From NCBI GenBank assembly GCA_963851325.1, contig CAWKOR010000001.1:2294001-2358000 (forward strand): DNA of 64,000 bases, in the 5' to 3' direction. Source of the stretch: DATGKG01 sp963851325 (GTDB lineage: Bacteria > Desulfobacterota > Binatia > Binatales > Binataceae). Position 1 is the stretch's first letter. Every line of letters starts with the position of its first letter. This document shows, in pieces, positions 63,634 to 64,000 of the stretch. The position numbers were made by a program, and so were the translations under genes. The notes beneath the pieces were generated by a model, which was not told the DNA's origin, searched no databases, and saw nothing but the letters and a program-made list of their open reading frames with translations.

Positions 63634-64000
63634 TTAGTCGCCGCTGAAGGCTTGGTGCAGCAGCGATTTCTTCAATGCCTCGAGCGCGTCGAGCTTTCTG
63701 CTGGTAGATGGATTCGAGGCGTTGGGTTTCGTCGTGCAAGCGCGTCGAGCTGTCGCGACAATCTGCTTGCTGTTCTAGCGAAGTCGGGAACGAGAATCTG
63801 AGATCGCTTGCAAGCTTCGCCATGTGAAGTCTGCGTATGCCTGCACCGTAGCTTCCTTCCGAGATTGCTCGCTGATGCCTGCGGCAGATCAAGAACGTAG
63901 TAGCAAGAATCGCTGGATCAGCATTCAGCTGCGGATCACGATCGCAACAATGCCACTTGCGAGACAGATTCGCAGCCTCGTCATCTCGGCACGAATGCGC
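63634..64000 (-). pseudogene. hsdS: Type I restriction specificity subunit, C-terminal part, frameshifted
   Basis: The last 40 codons are clear in one frame: KLDALEALKKSLLHQAFSGD and stop (63634-63636), and RLHDETQRLESIYQQK in another; they form the C-terminal conserved helix of HsdS. Upstream, LASDLRFSFPTSLEQQAD matches the RFPLPPLxEQQ segment of HsdS. At least two frameshifts occur. The rest of the gene lies beyond the window. HsdM is not visible here. Confidence 0.78.

Overview
The window looks like one end of a contig from a GC-rich soil or sediment bacterium with a deltaproteobacterial-type gene order, possibly a Binatota/Desulfobacterota relative. The lineage guess rests only on gene order, on Mo-hydroxylase and P450 content and on general protein flavour, so treat it as weak. 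No rRNA gene is present.

Layout. Bases 1-23,000 are accessory and metabolic genes: a partial amidase with an SDR; an S58 peptidase and a lipoprotein hydrolase; an ECF sigma / small membrane protein / LTxxQ-protein operon that resembles CnrH-CnrY-CnrX; two secreted proteins of uncertain role; a coxS-coxL-coxM-coxG cluster of form II type; the tldE-tldD protease pair; otsB; a uridine-kinase-like protein; a VOC protein; an Xre-RES toxin-antitoxin pair between two copies of an inverted-repeat element; a frameshifted P450; and a PAS histidine kinase. Bases 22,966-55,600 are one minus-strand block that runs, in transcription order, secE-nusG-rplKAJL-rpoBC-rpsLG-fusA-tuf, then the complete S10, spc and alpha operons, and ends in a strong intrinsic terminator after rplQ. 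Upstream of secE lie tRNA-Trp, rpmG and the tRNA set Thr(TGT)-Tyr-Gly(TCC)-Thr(GGT), behind a clear sigma-70-type promoter. rlmB comes before that.

The most interesting part is 56,562-58,886. A 2.2-kb island sits inside the tRNA cluster, between a complete tRNA-Gly gene and a displaced 45-bp copy of its 3' half, which are the marks of integration into a tRNA gene. Reading the minus strand across frameshifts recovers a DNA methyltransferase with a TSPPYN motif (m4C type) followed by a BglII/BstYI-family restriction endonuclease. Both carry many frameshifts and some nonsense codons, so this appears to be a decayed type II restriction-modification island with no integrase left. Next to it are three tandem 116-bp copies of the tRNA-Thr 3' end.

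The last 3.7 kb hold an array of about four and a bit 230-bp repeats, then a type I restriction subunit gene (hsdR) broken by about ten frameshifts, and the end of hsdS. rpoB and rpoC each contain one apparent +1 frameshift although they are essential, so part of the frameshift load must be base-calling or assembly error. That caution applies to every 'pseudogene' call here.
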